Origin: Rahnella sikkimica
Lineage (GTDB): Bacteria; Pseudomonadota; Gammaproteobacteria; Enterobacterales; Enterobacteriaceae
DNA length: 64,000 nucleotides
Assembly: GCF_002951615.1 (NCBI RefSeq)
Contig: NZ_CP019062.1
Location: 558,001-622,000 of the forward strand
Direction of reading: 5' to 3'
The translations under genes were made by a program, and so were the position numbers. A model generated the notes under the pieces. The model made no database searches. It was given only the letters and a program-made list of their open reading frames with translations, and was not told the DNA's origin. Positions 54,275-64,000 of the stretch are shown one piece after another. How positions within the stretch are numbered: the first letter of the stretch is position 1; each line of letters begins with the position of its first letter.

Positions 54275-54290
54275 TGTGATGTTCATCACA
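54275..54290. promoter_or_regulatory. Perfect CRP binding site
   Basis: TGTGATGTTCATCACA fits the CRP consensus TGTGA-N6-TCACA at all ten defined positions, and flanking A/T runs agree with good sites. It lies in the 379-base gap between ycaQ and ycaR. It could activate ycaR-kdsB (start 219 bases to the right) or act on the minus strand toward the small frame at 54259. Confidence 0.65.
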
Positions 54291-54508
54291 AAAAAATTGT
54301 ACTCCCACGAAATCCGCAACGCAATCCTTCAGTCACGATATTTTTTAATCACAATAATTTAACTTTCTGCTCGCGCAACAGAAGGTGACGTGAGGATTAA
54401 CGGAGAAGGGGCGTTATGCTATTCTCTGGAGCCGTTGTGTTGTGTTTCCCAATGCATTTTTGCGTTACACCCTGCTCAAATGTGGTGTAGTCGCCTCCGG
54501 AGGAATTA

Positions 54509-54691
54509 ATGGACCATCGTTTACTTGAAATCGTTGCGTGCCCTGTGTGTAACGGGAAACTGTACTTCAATAAAGAAGCGCAGGAATTAGTGTGTAAAGC
54601 GGACAGCCTGGCGTATCCGGTTCGGGACGGCATTCCAGTATTATTAGAAAACGAAGCCCGCCCGCTTTCCGTTGATGAGACACATCCATGA
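54509..54691 (+). CDS. ycaR: Trm112/YcaR family small zinc-binding-like protein
   Basis: This is a 60-residue member of the UPF0434/Trm112-like family. The start [17 protein letters not shown] has the C-P-x-C motif, with a third cysteine in LVCKADS; full zinc ligation is not obvious. In eukaryotes and archaea Trm112 activates methyltransferases; the bacterial role is unknown. CCGGAGGAATT gives an excellent ribosome site. It overlaps kdsB by four bases, as in E. coli. Confidence 0.95.
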   Translation: MDHRLLEIVACPVCNGKLYFNKEAQELVCKADSLAYPVRDGIPVLLENEARPLSVDETHP

Positions 54692-55446
54692 GTTTTATTG
54701 CAATTATCCCTGCTCGTTTCGGGTCCAGCCGCCTGCCGGGCAAGCCTTTGGCCGATATCAACGGTAAACCGATGGTCGTTCATGTGATGGAACGGGCGCT
54801 GGAATCCGGTGCTAAGCGCGTGATTGTGGCAACCGACCATCCGGACGTTGTCGCCGCAGTAGAAGCTGCAGGTGGCGAAGTCTGCCTGACCCGCCCCGAT
54901 CATCAGTCAGGTACCGAGCGTCTGGCAGAAGTTATCCAAATTTGTCAGTTTGCAGATGATGAAATCATCGTTAATGTGCAGGGTGATGAACCGCTGATCC
55001 CGCCGGTGATTGTCCGCCAGGTTGCTGAGAATCTGGCTAACAGCGTTGCGGGCATGGCCACGCTGGCGGTGCCGATTGAATCCGCTGAAGAAGCCTTCAA
55101 CCCGAACGCAGTTAAAGTGGTTCGTGATGTCAATGGCTACGCCATGTACTTCTCCCGCGCGGCTATTCCTTGGGAACGTGAGCGTTTTGCCGTTTCTAAA
55201 GACACGATTGGCGACGTCTTCCTTCGCCATATCGGTATTTACGCTTACCGTGCCAGTTTTATTCGCCAGTACGTTCAGTGGGAGCCGAGCAAACTGGAGC
55301 ACATTGAGTTGCTCGAACAACTCCGGGTGCTGTGGTATGGTGAAAAAATCCACGTTGATGTCGCGAAAGCCATTCCTTCAGCAGGGGTTGATACTCCGGA
55401 AGATCTGGAACGCGTACGTAAGATTCTGGGCCACCCACATTCCTGA
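54688..55446 (+). CDS. kdsB: CMP-Kdo synthetase (3-deoxy-manno-octulosonate cytidylyltransferase)
   Basis: KdsB activates Kdo with CTP for addition to lipid A, an essential LPS step. The 252 residues (E. coli 248) show the nucleotidyltransferase start [15 protein letters not shown], then [25 protein letters not shown] and the Mg-binding [11 protein letters not shown]. It is coupled to ycaR by an ATGA overlap. msbA and lpxK, also in lipid A export and synthesis, lie just upstream beyond the csp-ycaQ segment. Confidence 0.98.
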   Translation: MSFIAIIPARFGSSRLPGKPLADINGKPMVVHVMERALESGAKRVIVATDHPDVVAAVEAAGGEVCLTRPDHQSGTERLAEVIQICQFADDEIIVNVQGDEPLIPPVIVRQVAENLANSVAGMATLAVPIESAEEAFNPNAVKVVRDVNGYAMYFSRAAIPWERERFAVSKDTIGDVFLRHIGIYAYRASFIRQYVQWEPSKLEHIELLEQLRVLWYGEKIHVDVAKAIPSAGVDTPEDLERVRKILGHPHS

Positions 55447-55457
55447 TCCACGGTTAG

Positions 55458-55492
55458 TGGACGGAATGCGTCACATTCCGTCCATTCTTATC
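55458..55492 (+). terminator. Rho-independent terminator of ycaR-kdsB
   Basis: Perfect 11-bp arms TGGACGGAATG and CATTCCGTCCA with a five-base loop are followed by TTCTTATC, 11 bases after the kdsB stop. Confidence 0.85.
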
Positions 55493-55628
55493 TGACGTTC
55501 CTTCCAGTTTGCGAAATATCCTCTCTCTCCTGAAGCAATTATCCGGTTTTTGTTTGATCTGAAACGGGGCATTCATTTATCGAAGCTTTCATCATAAACG
55601 TTAATCTTTTCGTCACTGCGAATACGTT

Positions 55629-56522
55629 ATGGAACAGCTAAAAGCCGAGTTAAGTATTGTTTTGGGCGAGCGTTTATCCCGCCTTGAATGTGTCAGTGAG
55701 CAGCCTTATGCCCATCTTTTTTCTCTTTATGATGAGCAGGGCTACGCAATGCCGCTGATGGCGAAAAGTTTTGTCTGCGAGGGCATCGCGGGGCAGGAGG
55801 CCTACAAACTCTCGATGCTGGCCAGAGAAGGCGTGGTGCGCGTGCCGACGGTTTACGGCATGGTCACTACACATCAAAAGCCCTATCAGGAAATTTTGCT
55901 GATTGAACGTTTGCGTGGCGTATCAGCTGAAGCGCCAACCCGCACACCGGAACGCTGGAAGATATTGCAGGAACAAATCGTTGAGGCGATGCTGGCCTGG
56001 CATCGGATTGACAGCCACGGATGCGTCGGGTCGGTTGACAGCACCCAAGAAAATCGCTGGGAAAACTGGTATCCGCAGCGGGTTGAAGTGCTGTGGTCAA
56101 CCTTATCAAACTTACAAGCACCGGAACTCAGGCCGGAAGATCGGACGGTACTTTTCCGGTCCCGTGCCAGCATTGCGTCTCTGTTCAGGGAATTCGATGA
56201 CACGCCGGTTCTGGTTCACGGCAATCTTTCATTGCGCAGTCTGCTCAAAGATCCGCGCAGCGACCAGCTTCTGGCGATGATTAATCCGGGCACCGTATTG
56301 TGGGCACCGCGTGAATTTGATTTGTTCAGGCTTTGGGAAAAAGGCATGAGTGAGCAACTGCTGTTCAGCTACCTGCAAAAAGCGCCCGTCTCAGAAACTT
56401 TCCTTCAGCGCCGTTGGTTCTATTTACTGTGGGAATCTGTCGCGCATCTTATCCATACCGGGAAGCTCGATCGCCGTCAGTTTGACTATGCGCGACAGCA
56501 ACTCTTGCCGTGGCTTAACTGA
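55629..56522 (+). CDS. ycbJ: YcbJ, aminoglycoside-phosphotransferase-like fold protein
   Basis: This is a 297-residue protein equal in length to E. coli YcbJ. The sequence has a kinase-like layout: an N-terminal lobe (PLMAKSFV), an ERLRGVSAEAPTRTPERW segment and VLVHGNLSLRSLLKD, which resembles the catalytic H-G-D/N loop of choline/aminoglycoside phosphotransferases with N in place of D. Its substrate is unknown. Its end overlaps the end of convergent elyC by eight bases. Confidence 0.9.
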   Translation: MEQLKAELSIVLGERLSRLECVSEQPYAHLFSLYDEQGYAMPLMAKSFVCEGIAGQEAYKLSMLAREGVVRVPTVYGMVTTHQKPYQEILLIERLRGVSAEAPTRTPERWKILQEQIVEAMLAWHRIDSHGCVGSVDSTQENRWENWYPQRVEVLWSTLSNLQAPELRPEDRTVLFRSRASIASLFREFDDTPVLVHGNLSLRSLLKDPRSDQLLAMINPGTVLWAPREFDLFRLWEKGMSEQLLFSYLQKAPVSETFLQRRWFYLLWESVAHLIHTGKLDRRQFDYARQQLLPWLN

Positions 56523-57303
56523 CGGGCTTTGTTTCGGATGACGGCAACGTCATCCATTGCCAGATACGCCCCAGCGTTTCGTACCAGGCCCGTTCACTGT
56601 GAGATAAGAAAAGCGCTTGCGGAAGGGCTCTTTCCCACGGATTGAGCGGGGAATCAATCGCCAGCTGATTGGCCGGAGCCGGGATTGGGTTCAGTCCTGC
56701 CTGCTTGAAGAAAACCAGTGCTCGGGGCAGATGATTAGCGGAGGTCACCAGCACGAAAGGCTGATCTCCGGCCAGAATTTTTACCTGTTGCGCTTCCTGC
56801 TGCGTATCCCGTGGTTTATCGAGCAAAATGATATCGCTCTCAGGCACACCTAAACTCTCCGCCACTTTCCCCGCCACCGCCGCACTGCTCACCGGATTCG
56901 TCATGGCTTGCGCGCCGGTAAACACCATTTTCGACCCCGGATTCGCGCGATAAATTCGGATCCCTTCTGCCACACGTGGCAGGCTGTTACTGATTAAGTT
57001 TGAACTGGGTGCCCAGTCTGGATTATAGGTATACCCGCCACCCAGAACGACGACGAACTTCACCGGCGGATGTGCCCGCGGTTCATACGTTGGATAGCCG
57101 GATTCGACGGGGCGAAGCAGATTATCAGCGACCGGCTGGAGGCTCAAAAGGAGCAACAGCAGCCAACTCAGTGAAAAAAACACTTTTCCGATTTTTTGCC
57201 AGCGCGTCATCCACAACAATACCAGCGCGGTCGCCATCAGCAGCAGGATAAAAGGCAGAGGCAATAACAGGCCACCGACAGTTTTTTTTAGGATAAATAG
57301 CAT
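56515..57303 (-). CDS. elyC: Envelope biogenesis factor ElyC (DUF218)
   Basis: ElyC supports peptidoglycan assembly at low temperature and affects lipid-carrier use in enterobacterial common antigen synthesis. The 262 residues (E. coli 259) have two N-terminal membrane helices and a periplasmic DUF218 domain with VVLGGGYTYNPDW, SNSLPRVAEGIRI, SLGVPESDIILLDKPRDT, VTSANHLPRA and the C-terminal PLNPWERALP. It converges on ycbJ and diverges from cmoM. Confidence 0.95.
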   Translation of the reverse strand: MLFILKKTVGGLLLPLPFILLLMATALVLLWMTRWQKIGKVFFSLSWLLLLLLSLQPVADNLLRPVESGYPTYEPRAHPPVKFVVVLGGGYTYNPDWAPSSNLISNSLPRVAEGIRIYRANPGSKMVFTGAQAMTNPVSSAAVAGKVAESLGVPESDIILLDKPRDTQQEAQQVKILAGDQPFVLVTSANHLPRALVFFKQAGLNPIPAPANQLAIDSPLNPWERALPQALFLSHSERAWYETLGRIWQWMTLPSSETKPVS

Positions 57304-57459
57304 CAGAAACCGGTCCTTTTGGGTGAAAAAACGACATCCGGGCGTGAATCAGCGTCAGGATGATTTATTCTATGCCAGCCTGTGCCAAAATAGCACCTCA
57401 CGCGGCGATGCCGCACAGAGATAAACCGGCAAAACGATTTCAGGAACAAGGTTCAATTC

Positions 57460-58245
57460 ATGCAGGATCGTAATTTTGACGATATGGCCGAAAAGTTTTC
57501 GCGCAATATCTACGGCACAACGAAAGGACGTATCCGTCAGGCTGTGCTGGGTCAGGATCTGCAGGAGTTGATGAAGACTTTGCCGCAGCGGCCGTTGCGT
57601 ATTCTTGATGCGGGCGGCGGGGAAGGGCAAATGGCCTGCGAACTGGCCGCTTTAGGACATCAGGTCTTGTTGTGCGATCTCTCCGGTGAGATGATCCGTC
57701 GCGCGCAGGCTGCGGCGATTGAAAAAGGTGTGAGCGACAACATGCAATTTGTACATTGTCCCGCCCAACACATCGCAGAACATTTGGAAGCGCCGGTTGA
57801 TCTGATATTGTTTCACGCGGTCATTGAATGGCTCGCGGAACCCCAACACGCGCTGGCGGCATTGACCGATTGTCTGGTGCCGGGTGGCGCAATCTCACTG
57901 ATGTTTTACAATATCCACGGTCTGGTTATGCGGCACATGATCCTGGGAAATTTCGGTCATGTTGAAGCCGGTGTGCCAAAAATCAAAAAAAGCTCCCTGT
58001 TGCCCGATCATCCCCTGGAACCTGCGCAGGTCTATCAGTGGCTGGAAGCGCTTGGGATGCAGATAAGCGGCAAAACCGGTGTTAGAGTATTCCACGATTA
58101 TTTGCGAAACAGACAACAACATAAGCAGGATTTTGATGAGCTTCTGGCGCTGGAACAGCGTTATTGCCGTCAGGAACCTTTTGTTAGTTTGGGACGTTAC
58201 ATCCACGTGATGGCGCACAAACCCATTCTGAAGGACGAATTATGA
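57460..58245 (+). CDS. cmoM: tRNA 5-carboxymethoxyuridine methyltransferase CmoM (SmtA)
   Basis: CmoM is an AdoMet-dependent enzyme that methylates cmo5U34 to mcmo5U in certain tRNAs. The 261 residues equal E. coli. The start [22 protein letters not shown], the AdoMet motif [26 protein letters not shown] and the end [14 protein letters not shown] are conserved. It overlaps mukF by four bases (ATGA) and is the first gene of the cmoM-mukFEB operon. The 156 bases separating it from elyC hold divergent promoters. Confidence 0.96.
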   Translation: MQDRNFDDMAEKFSRNIYGTTKGRIRQAVLGQDLQELMKTLPQRPLRILDAGGGEGQMACELAALGHQVLLCDLSGEMIRRAQAAAIEKGVSDNMQFVHCPAQHIAEHLEAPVDLILFHAVIEWLAEPQHALAALTDCLVPGGAISLMFYNIHGLVMRHMILGNFGHVEAGVPKIKKSSLLPDHPLEPAQVYQWLEALGMQISGKTGVRVFHDYLRNRQQHKQDFDELLALEQRYCRQEPFVSLGRYIHVMAHKPILKDEL

Positions 58246-59564
58246 GTGAATTTTCCCAGACTGTACCCGAACTGGTCGCCTGGGCACGGAAAAATGATTT
58301 CTCAATTTCGCTGCCAACGGAGCGGCTGGCTTTTCTTCTGGCGATTGCCACGTTAAACAGCGAGCGCCTTGATGGGGAAATGAGTGAAGGTGAGCTGGTC
58401 GACGCGTTTCGTCACGTCAGTAAAGGTTTCGAGCAGACAAACGAAACGGTCACCGTGCGTGCTAATAATGCCATCAATGATATGGTGCGTCAGCGCCTGC
58501 TCAACCGTTTTGTCAGCGAGCTGGCGGATGGCAATGCCATTTATCGCCTGACGCCCCTGGCCATCGGTATTTCAGATTACTATATCCGTCAGCGGGAGTT
58601 TTCTACCCTGCGGTTGTCTATGCAATTGTCGATTGTTGCACAAGAGCTCAAGCGCGCGGCCGATGCCGCCGAAGAGGGCGGCGATGATTTCCACTGGCAC
58701 CGCAACGTTTATGCGCCGCTGAAATATTCCGTCGCTGAAATTTTTGACAGCATCGACATGACTCAGCGGATCATGGATGAGCAGCAACAGGGCGTGAAAG
58801 ATGATATCGCCGGGCTGCTCAACAAAGACTGGCGTGCGGCCATTTCCAGCTGTGAAATGCTTTTGTCAGAAACCTCAGGCACGCTGCGTGAATTGCAGGA
58901 TACGCTGGAAGCCGCAGGCGACCTGTTGCAGGCGCATCTTATGCGTATTCAGGATGCCACGATGGTGGAAATGGATCTGAGCTTTGTCGACAAGCTGGTC
59001 TTTGATTTGCAAAACAAACTCGACCGCATCACCAGTTGGGGCCAGCAGGCTATAGACCTGTGGATTGGCTACGACCGTCACGTGCATAAATTTATCCGTA
59101 CGGCCATCGACATGGATAAAAACCGCGTATTTGCGCAGCGCCTGCGTCAGTCGGTTCAGAACTATTTTGACCAGCCCTGGACGCTGACGTTTGCCAATGC
59201 GGATCGCCTGCTGGATATGCGTGATGAAGAACTGGCCTTGCGCAGCGAGGAGGTCACCGGTGAGTTACCGCCGGACCTCGAATTTGAAGAATTTAACGAA
59301 ATCCGCGAACAACTTGCGGCATTGATTGAACAGGCATTGCAGGTTTATCAACAACAGAAAACGCCGCTCAATCTGGGCATGGTAATGCGCGAATATCTCA
59401 AACAGTATCCGCGTGCCCGACACTTTGATGTCGCGCGAATTGTGGTCGACCAGGCAGTTCGCCTTGGTGTGGCTGAAGCAGATTTTTCAGGATTGCATGC
59501 CGAATGGCAGGCAATCAATGATTACGGAGCCAAGGTGCAGGCCCATGTCATCGACAAATATTGA
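58242..59564 (+). CDS. mukF: Condensin subunit MukF (kleisin)
   Basis: MukF is the kleisin that bridges MukB heads and binds MukE in the MukBEF condensin. The 440 residues equal E. coli. The N-terminal winged helix ([27 protein letters not shown]), the middle helical region and the C-terminal head-binding winged helix ([34 protein letters not shown]) are present. It overlaps cmoM by four bases and mukE by 20 bases, which argues for tight coupling. Confidence 0.97.
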   Translation: MSEFSQTVPELVAWARKNDFSISLPTERLAFLLAIATLNSERLDGEMSEGELVDAFRHVSKGFEQTNETVTVRANNAINDMVRQRLLNRFVSELADGNAIYRLTPLAIGISDYYIRQREFSTLRLSMQLSIVAQELKRAADAAEEGGDDFHWHRNVYAPLKYSVAEIFDSIDMTQRIMDEQQQGVKDDIAGLLNKDWRAAISSCEMLLSETSGTLRELQDTLEAAGDLLQAHLMRIQDATMVEMDLSFVDKLVFDLQNKLDRITSWGQQAIDLWIGYDRHVHKFIRTAIDMDKNRVFAQRLRQSVQNYFDQPWTLTFANADRLLDMRDEELALRSEEVTGELPPDLEFEEFNEIREQLAALIEQALQVYQQQKTPLNLGMVMREYLKQYPRARHFDVARIVVDQAVRLGVAEADFSGLHAEWQAINDYGAKVQAHVIDKY

Positions 59565-60276
59565 ACACATAATGCCAGCTAAGCTGGCGCAGGCACTGGC
59601 AAATTCAGTGTTTCCTGCCCTCGATAGCCAGCTCCGTTCTGGCCGCCATATTGGCATCGACGAACTCGATAACCACGCGTTCCTGATGGATTATCAGGAA
59701 GAAATGGAGCTGTTTTACAGCCGCTACAGCGTAGAGCTGATCCGGGCTCCTGAAGGTTTCTTCTATTTGCGCCCGCGCTCGACGACGCTGATCCCCCGTT
59801 CAGTGCTTTCTGAGCTGGACATGATGGTAGGGAAAATTCTCTGCTATCTGTACCTCAGCCCGGAACGCCTTGCGCACGAAGGGATTTTTACCCAGCAGGA
59901 ATTGTATGACGAGTTGCTGAGTCTGGCCGATGAAAACAAACTGTTGAAGTACGTCAACCAGCGCTCGACCGGTTCAGATTTAGACCGCCAGAAATTACAG
60001 GATAAAGTCCGTACTTCACTGAACCGTCTGCGCCGTCTGGGCATGGTGTATTTCATGGGTGTCGACAGCAGCAAATTCCGTATCACCGAAGCGGTATTCC
60101 GTTTTGGCGCGGATGTTCGCAGCGGCGATGATGCTCGTGAAGCACAGTTACGGATGATCCGTGACGGCGAAGCGATGCCCGTCGACAGTGCGTTGTCACT
60201 GAACGATGAAAGCGAAGAGGGCGAATCGCAGGCCGGGCAGCAAGGGCACGAGAGCGCAGAGGATGAACAGGAATGA
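59545..60276 (+). CDS. mukE: Condensin subunit MukE (KITE)
   Basis: MukE is the KITE dimer that binds MukF and regulates the MukB ATPase. The 243 residues (E. coli 234) are collinear, with [42 protein letters not shown] and [14 protein letters not shown]; the acidic C-terminal tail is about nine residues longer. I chose the ATG at 59545 inside the mukF end, giving M-S-S-T-N-I-E. Its stop overlaps the mukB start (ATGA). Confidence 0.97.
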   Translation: MSSTNIEHIMPAKLAQALANSVFPALDSQLRSGRHIGIDELDNHAFLMDYQEEMELFYSRYSVELIRAPEGFFYLRPRSTTLIPRSVLSELDMMVGKILCYLYLSPERLAHEGIFTQQELYDELLSLADENKLLKYVNQRSTGSDLDRQKLQDKVRTSLNRLRRLGMVYFMGVDSSKFRITEAVFRFGADVRSGDDAREAQLRMIRDGEAMPVDSALSLNDESEEGESQAGQQGHESAEDEQE

Positions 60277-63200
60277 TTGAACGCGGTAAATTTCGCTCAC
60301 TGACGCTGGTTAACTGGAACGGGTTCTTTGCCCGGACCTTTGACCTCGATTCACTGGTCACCACACTTTCAGGCGGCAACGGTGCGGGTAAATCCACCAC
60401 CATGGCCGCGTTTGTAACGGCGTTGATCCCCGATCTGACGTTGCTGCATTTCCGAAATACCACGGAAGCCGGCGCAACCTCAGGTTCCCGCGATAAAGGC
60501 CTGCACGGTAAATTGCGTGCGGGTGTCTGTTACTCGGTGCTGGATGTCGTGAACTCGCGCCATCAGCGCATTGTGGTTGGCGTGCGTCTGCAACAGGTCG
60601 CAGGCCGTGACCGCAAAGTAGACATCAAACCCTTCACCATTCAGGGTTTGCCGGTTGCGGTGAATCCTACAGAAATGCTGACGGAAACGGTGGGAGAGCG
60701 TCAGGCTCGCGTACTGTCTTTGCAGGAACTGAAAGATCGCGTCGAAGCCATGGAAGGTGTCCAGTTTAAGCAGTTCAACTCGATCACTGATTACCATGCG
60801 CTGATGTTCGATCTGGGTGTCATTCCGCGTCGTTTACGTTCGGCGTCTGACCGCAGCAAGTTCTATCGTCTGATTGAAGCCTCGCTGTACGGCGGGATCT
60901 CCAGCGCCATCACCCGCTCCCTGCGCGACTACCTGTTGCCGGAAAACAGCGGTGTGCGTAAGGCTTTCCAGGATATGGAAGCCGCGCTGCGTGAAAACCG
61001 CATGACGCTGGAAGCTATCCGCGTAACGCAATCCGACCGTGACCTGTTCAAACATCTGATTTCTGAAGCGACATCCTACGTGGCGGCCGACTATATGCGT
61101 CACGCCAATGAACGCCGTATTCATCTTGATGGCGCGCTGGTGCTGCGTAACGATTTGCTCTCCAGCCGTAAACAGCTTTCCGGCGAGCAGTATCGCCATG
61201 TCGAAATGGCGCGTGAACTGGCTGAGCAGAGCGGTTCACAAAGTGATCTGGAAACTGATTATCAGGCGGCCAGCGATCATCTCAGTCTGGTGCAGACCGC
61301 GATGCGTCAGCAGGAAAAAATCGAGCGTTACGAAGGTGATCTCGAGGAACTGACGTACCGTCTGGAAGAGCAGAATGAAGTCGTTGCGGAGGCCAGCGAA
61401 CTGCACGCTGAGCATGAAGCACGTGCCGAGGCCGCAGAGCTGGAAGTGGATGAGCTGAAAAGTCAGCTTGCCGATTACCAGCAGGCGCTGGACGTCCAGC
61501 AAACTCGTGCAATTCAATACCAGCAGGCCTTGCAGGCCATTGAGCGTGCACGTGACCTGTGTCAGATCCCCGATCTGAGTACGCAGAACAGCGAAGAATG
61601 GCTGGAAACATTCCAGAGCAAAGAGCAGGAAGCCACTGAAATCCTGCTGCAGCTGGAACAGAAAATGAGCGTGGCGTCAGCGGCGCACAATCAGTTTGAA
61701 ACCGCGTATCAGCTGGTGGTGAAAATCGCCGGTGAAGTCAGCCGCAGCCAGGCCTGGCAAACGGCGCGTGAATTATTACGTGACTGGTCTTCTCAGCAAC
61801 ATCAGGCGGAGCGCGTCGAACCGCTGCGCATGCGTTTGTCTGAGCTTGAAAACCGTCTTCGTGAGCAGCAGGACGCTGAGCGTCAGTTGCAGGAATTCTG
61901 CAAACGCACCGGCCAGGATGTACAGCCGGAAGATCTGGACGAAATGCAGCGTGAGCTGGAAGTCCAGATTGAAGAGTTGCAGAGCGTGGTGTCGCAGGCT
62001 GGCGAGCGCCGCATGGAAATGCGTCAGGAGCTTGAGCAGGTGCAGTCGCGTATTCGTGAACTGACTGCGCGCGCACCGGTCTGGCTCGCCGCTCAGGAAG
62101 CGCTGAGCCAGCTGAGCGAGCAAAGTAAGGAACCGCTGGAAAGCAGCCAGCAGGTGACTGAATACATGCAGCAGTTGCTGGAAACCGAACGCGAAACGAC
62201 GGTTGAACGTGATGAGGTCGCTGCACGTAAGCGTCGCATCGAAGGCCAGATCACCCGTCTGAGCCAGCCAAGCGGTGCGGAAGACTCCCGCATGATTGCG
62301 CTGGCAGAACGTTTTGGCGGCGTACTGTTATCTGAAATTTATGATGACGTCACCATCGATGATGCACCGTATTTCTCCGCGTTGTATGGTCCGTCACGCC
62401 ACGCGATCGTCGTGCCTGATTTGTCGTTGATTCGCGATCAGCTCGATGGCCTCGATGATTGCCCGGAAGATCTCTATCTGATTGAAGGGGATCCGCAGTC
62501 ATTTGACGATAACGTCTTTGAAGTGGATGAGATGCAGGGCGCGGTGCTGGTTAAAACCGGCGACCGCCAGTGGCGTTATTCTCACTTCCCGCAGGTCCCG
62601 CTGTTTGGCCGTGCCGCGCGTGAAAACCGTCTGGAAACGCTGCATAAAGAACGCGAAAGTTTATCCGAGCGTTATGCCACGCTGTCCTTTGACGTCCAGA
62701 AAATCCAGCGCGCGCATCAGGCATTCAGCCGTTTCATCGGCAGTCATTTGGCCGTTGCATTTGATGCTGACCCGGAAGCAGATATCCGCACGCTGAGCGG
62801 GCGTCGTGGCGAACTTGAGCGCGCACTGAATGCGCACGAAAGCCAGAACCAGCAACAACGTCAGCAATACGAGCAGGCGAAAGAAGCCGTCGCGATGCTG
62901 AATAAATTGCAGCCGCGCGTCGGTTTGTTATGCGATGAAACGCTGATTGACCGTGTGGAAGAAATCCGTGAAGAAATGGAAGAAGCGCAGGATTCTGCCC
63001 GTTTCATCCAGCAGCACGGCATTTCCTTGGGTAAACTCGAACCGCTGGTCTCGGTATTACAAAGTGACCCGGAACAGCATGAGCAACTGAAAGAAGATTA
63101 TGCGCAGGCTCAGCACGCACAACGTCTGGCGAAACAGCAGGCGTTTTCCCTGACAGAAGTGGTTCAGCGTCGCGCTCATTTCGGCTACACCGATTCTGCC

Positions 63201-64000
63201 GGTATGCTCAATGAAAACAGTGACCTGAATGACAAACTGCGTCAGCGTCTTGAACATGCGGAGGCGGAACGTACCCGCGCCCGTGAGCAGATGCGTCAGC
63301 ATCAGACGCAATATACCCAATACAGTCAGGTTCTGGCATCACTGAAAAGTTCGTTTGATGCCAAACGCGACATGCTCAAAGAGCTGAGTCAGGAATTGCA
63401 GGATATCGGCGTTCAGGCTGATCCGAACGCCGAAGCACGCGCCAAAACGCGCCGTGATGAATTGCATACCGCTCTCAGCACGAACCGTGCGCGCTGCAAC
63501 CAGCTCGAAAAACAGATTACTTTCTGTGAAGCCGAGATGGACAATTTGCAGAAGAAATTACGCAAGCTGGAACGTGATTACCATCAGAGCCGTGAGCAGG
63601 TCGTCACGTCGAAAGCAGGATGGTGCGCAGTGATGCGTTTAGTGAAGGATAATGGCGTCGAGCGCCGTCTTCACCGCCGCGAGCTGGCCTACATGGGGGG
63701 CGACGAATTGCGCTCTATGTCGGATAAATCGCTCGGTGCGCTGCGTCTGGCCGTGTCTGACAACGAACATCTGCGCGATGTGCTTCGTCTTTCTGAAGAT
63801 CCCAAACGTCCTGAGCGTAAAATTCAGTTCTATATTGCCGTCTATCAGCATCTGCGCGAGCGTATCCGTCAGGATATTATCCGCACGGACGATCCGGTTG
63901 AAGCCATCGAACAGATGGAAATCGAGCTGGGGCGTCTGACTGAAGAACTGACGGCGCGTGAGCAACAGCTGGCGATCAGCTCGAAGAGTGTGGCGAATAT
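60273..64000 (+). CDS. mukB: Condensin ATPase MukB, 3' end cut by the window
   Basis: MukB is the SMC-like ATPase of the MukBEF complex, which compacts and segregates the chromosome and recruits topoisomerase IV. About 1242 of an expected 1480 or so residues lie in the window, all in one open frame. The N-terminal head has Walker [10 protein letters not shown] (about 34-42) followed by the long coiled coil; the central hinge holds [27 protein letters not shown] sequence and GRAAREN. The second coiled-coil half runs to the edge. The signature and Walker B motifs are expected beyond 64000. Confidence 0.97.
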   Translation, partial: MIERGKFRSLTLVNWNGFFARTFDLDSLVTTLSGGNGAGKSTTMAAFVTALIPDLTLLHFRNTTEAGATSGSRDKGLHGKLRAGVCYSVLDVVNSRHQRIVVGVRLQQVAGRDRKVDIKPFTIQGLPVAVNPTEMLTETVGERQARVLSLQELKDRVEAMEGVQFKQFNSITDYHALMFDLGVIPRRLRSASDRSKFYRLIEASLYGGISSAITRSLRDYLLPENSGVRKAFQDMEAALRENRMTLEAIRVTQSDRDLFKHLISEATSYVAADYMRHANERRIHLDGALVLRNDLLSSRKQLSGEQYRHVEMARELAEQSGSQSDLETDYQAASDHLSLVQTAMRQQEKIERYEGDLEELTYRLEEQNEVVAEASELHAEHEARAEAAELEVDELKSQLADYQQALDVQQTRAIQYQQALQAIERARDLCQIPDLSTQNSEEWLETFQSKEQEATEILLQLEQKMSVASAAHNQFETAYQLVVKIAGEVSRSQAWQTARELLRDWSSQQHQAERVEPLRMRLSELENRLREQQDAERQLQEFCKRTGQDVQPEDLDEMQRELEVQIEELQSVVSQAGERRMEMRQELEQVQSRIRELTARAPVWLAAQEALSQLSEQSKEPLESSQQVTEYMQQLLETERETTVERDEVAARKRRIEGQITRLSQPSGAEDSRMIALAERFGGVLLSEIYDDVTIDDAPYFSALYGPSRHAIVVPDLSLIRDQLDGLDDCPEDLYLIEGDPQSFDDNVFEVDEMQGAVLVKTGDRQWRYSHFPQVPLFGRAARENRLETLHKERESLSERYATLSFDVQKIQRAHQAFSRFIGSHLAVAFDADPEADIRTLSGRRGELERALNAHESQNQQQRQQYEQAKEAVAMLNKLQPRVGLLCDETLIDRVEEIREEMEEAQDSARFIQQHGISLGKLEPLVSVLQSDPEQHEQLKEDYAQAQHAQRLAKQQAFSLTEVVQRRAHFGYTDSAGMLNENSDLNDKLRQRLEHAEAERTRAREQMRQHQTQYTQYSQVLASLKSSFDAKRDMLKELSQELQDIGVQADPNAEARAKTRRDELHTALSTNRARCNQLEKQITFCEAEMDNLQKKLRKLERDYHQSREQVVTSKAGWCAVMRLVKDNGVERRLHRRELAYMGGDELRSMSDKSLGALRLAVSDNEHLRDVLRLSEDPKRPERKIQFYIAVYQHLRERIRQDIIRTDDPVEAIEQMEIELGRLTEELTAREQQLAISSKSVAN

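Noticed and set aside
54397..54903. 168-codon open frame on the minus strand over ycaR and kdsB
   Set aside because: It covers conserved ycaR and the kdsB start on the other strand; no family resemblance.

Overview
The window is a chromosomal stretch of a gamma-proteobacterium of the order Enterobacterales. Gene content and order follow the E. coli block from poxB-hcr-hcp through clpSA, infA-aat-cydCD-trxB, lrp-ftsK-lolA-rarA-serS, dms, pflA-pflB-focA, serC-aroA-cmk-rpsA-ihfB, msbA-lpxK and kdsB to mukFEB. Proteins are mostly collinear with E. coli but clearly diverged, and several E. coli neighbours are missing (aqpZ, macAB, serW tRNA, ycaC, ycaP, ycaL). A Yersiniaceae-type genome (Rahnella/Serratia/Ewingella-like) is my best guess; the order is secure, the family is inferred. 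No prophage, insertion sequence, CRISPR array or tRNA/rRNA gene was recognised.

Layout. 1-4 kb (minus strand): start of poxB, the nitrosative-stress pair hcr-hcp with a probable NsrR operator, and the lysine exporter lysO. 4-7 kb: ybjD (OLD-family ATPase/Toprim) and ybjX, convergent and sharing overlapping stop codons. 7-12 kb: cspD, then clpS-clpA, infA and aat; clpS, clpA and aat are three parts of the N-degron pathway. 12-16 kb (minus): cydD-cydC glutathione/cysteine exporter and trxB. 17-25 kb (plus): lrp, ftsK, lolA, rarA, serS. 25-33 kb (plus): an anaerobic S/N-oxide reductase operon with a ynfE-type catalytic gene broken by one frameshift, then dmsA, dmsB, dmsC, the chaperone dmsD and a NapF-like ferredoxin, all behind a plausible FNR promoter. 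33-38 kb: ycaD, then pflA, pflB, focA (formate metabolism, with an FNR site placed at -41.5 of a focA promoter). 38-46 kb: ycaO, serC-aroA, cmk, rpsA, ihfB. 46-52 kb: ycaI (ComEC-like), msbA-lpxK. 52-54 kb: an insertion relative to E. coli carrying two cold-shock genes, the second strongly diverged, followed by ycaQ, whose start codon abuts an 11-bp inverted repeat. 54-56 kb: a tiny possible ORF with a perfect CRP site, ycaR-kdsB, ycbJ. 56-64 kb: elyC (minus), then the overlapping cmoM-mukF-mukE-mukB operon; mukB runs off the right edge.

The region is mainly core genome. The parts that deserve attention are the hybrid ynfE/dms operon with its frameshift, the lpxK-csp-csp-ycaQ segment, the ycaQ-ycaR gap with the CRP site, and several RNA-level signals (lrp leader hairpin, dmsC-dmsD hairpin). 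All six FtsK-orienting (KOPS) octamers I could find by eye point rightward, which suggests that the replication terminus lies in that direction.
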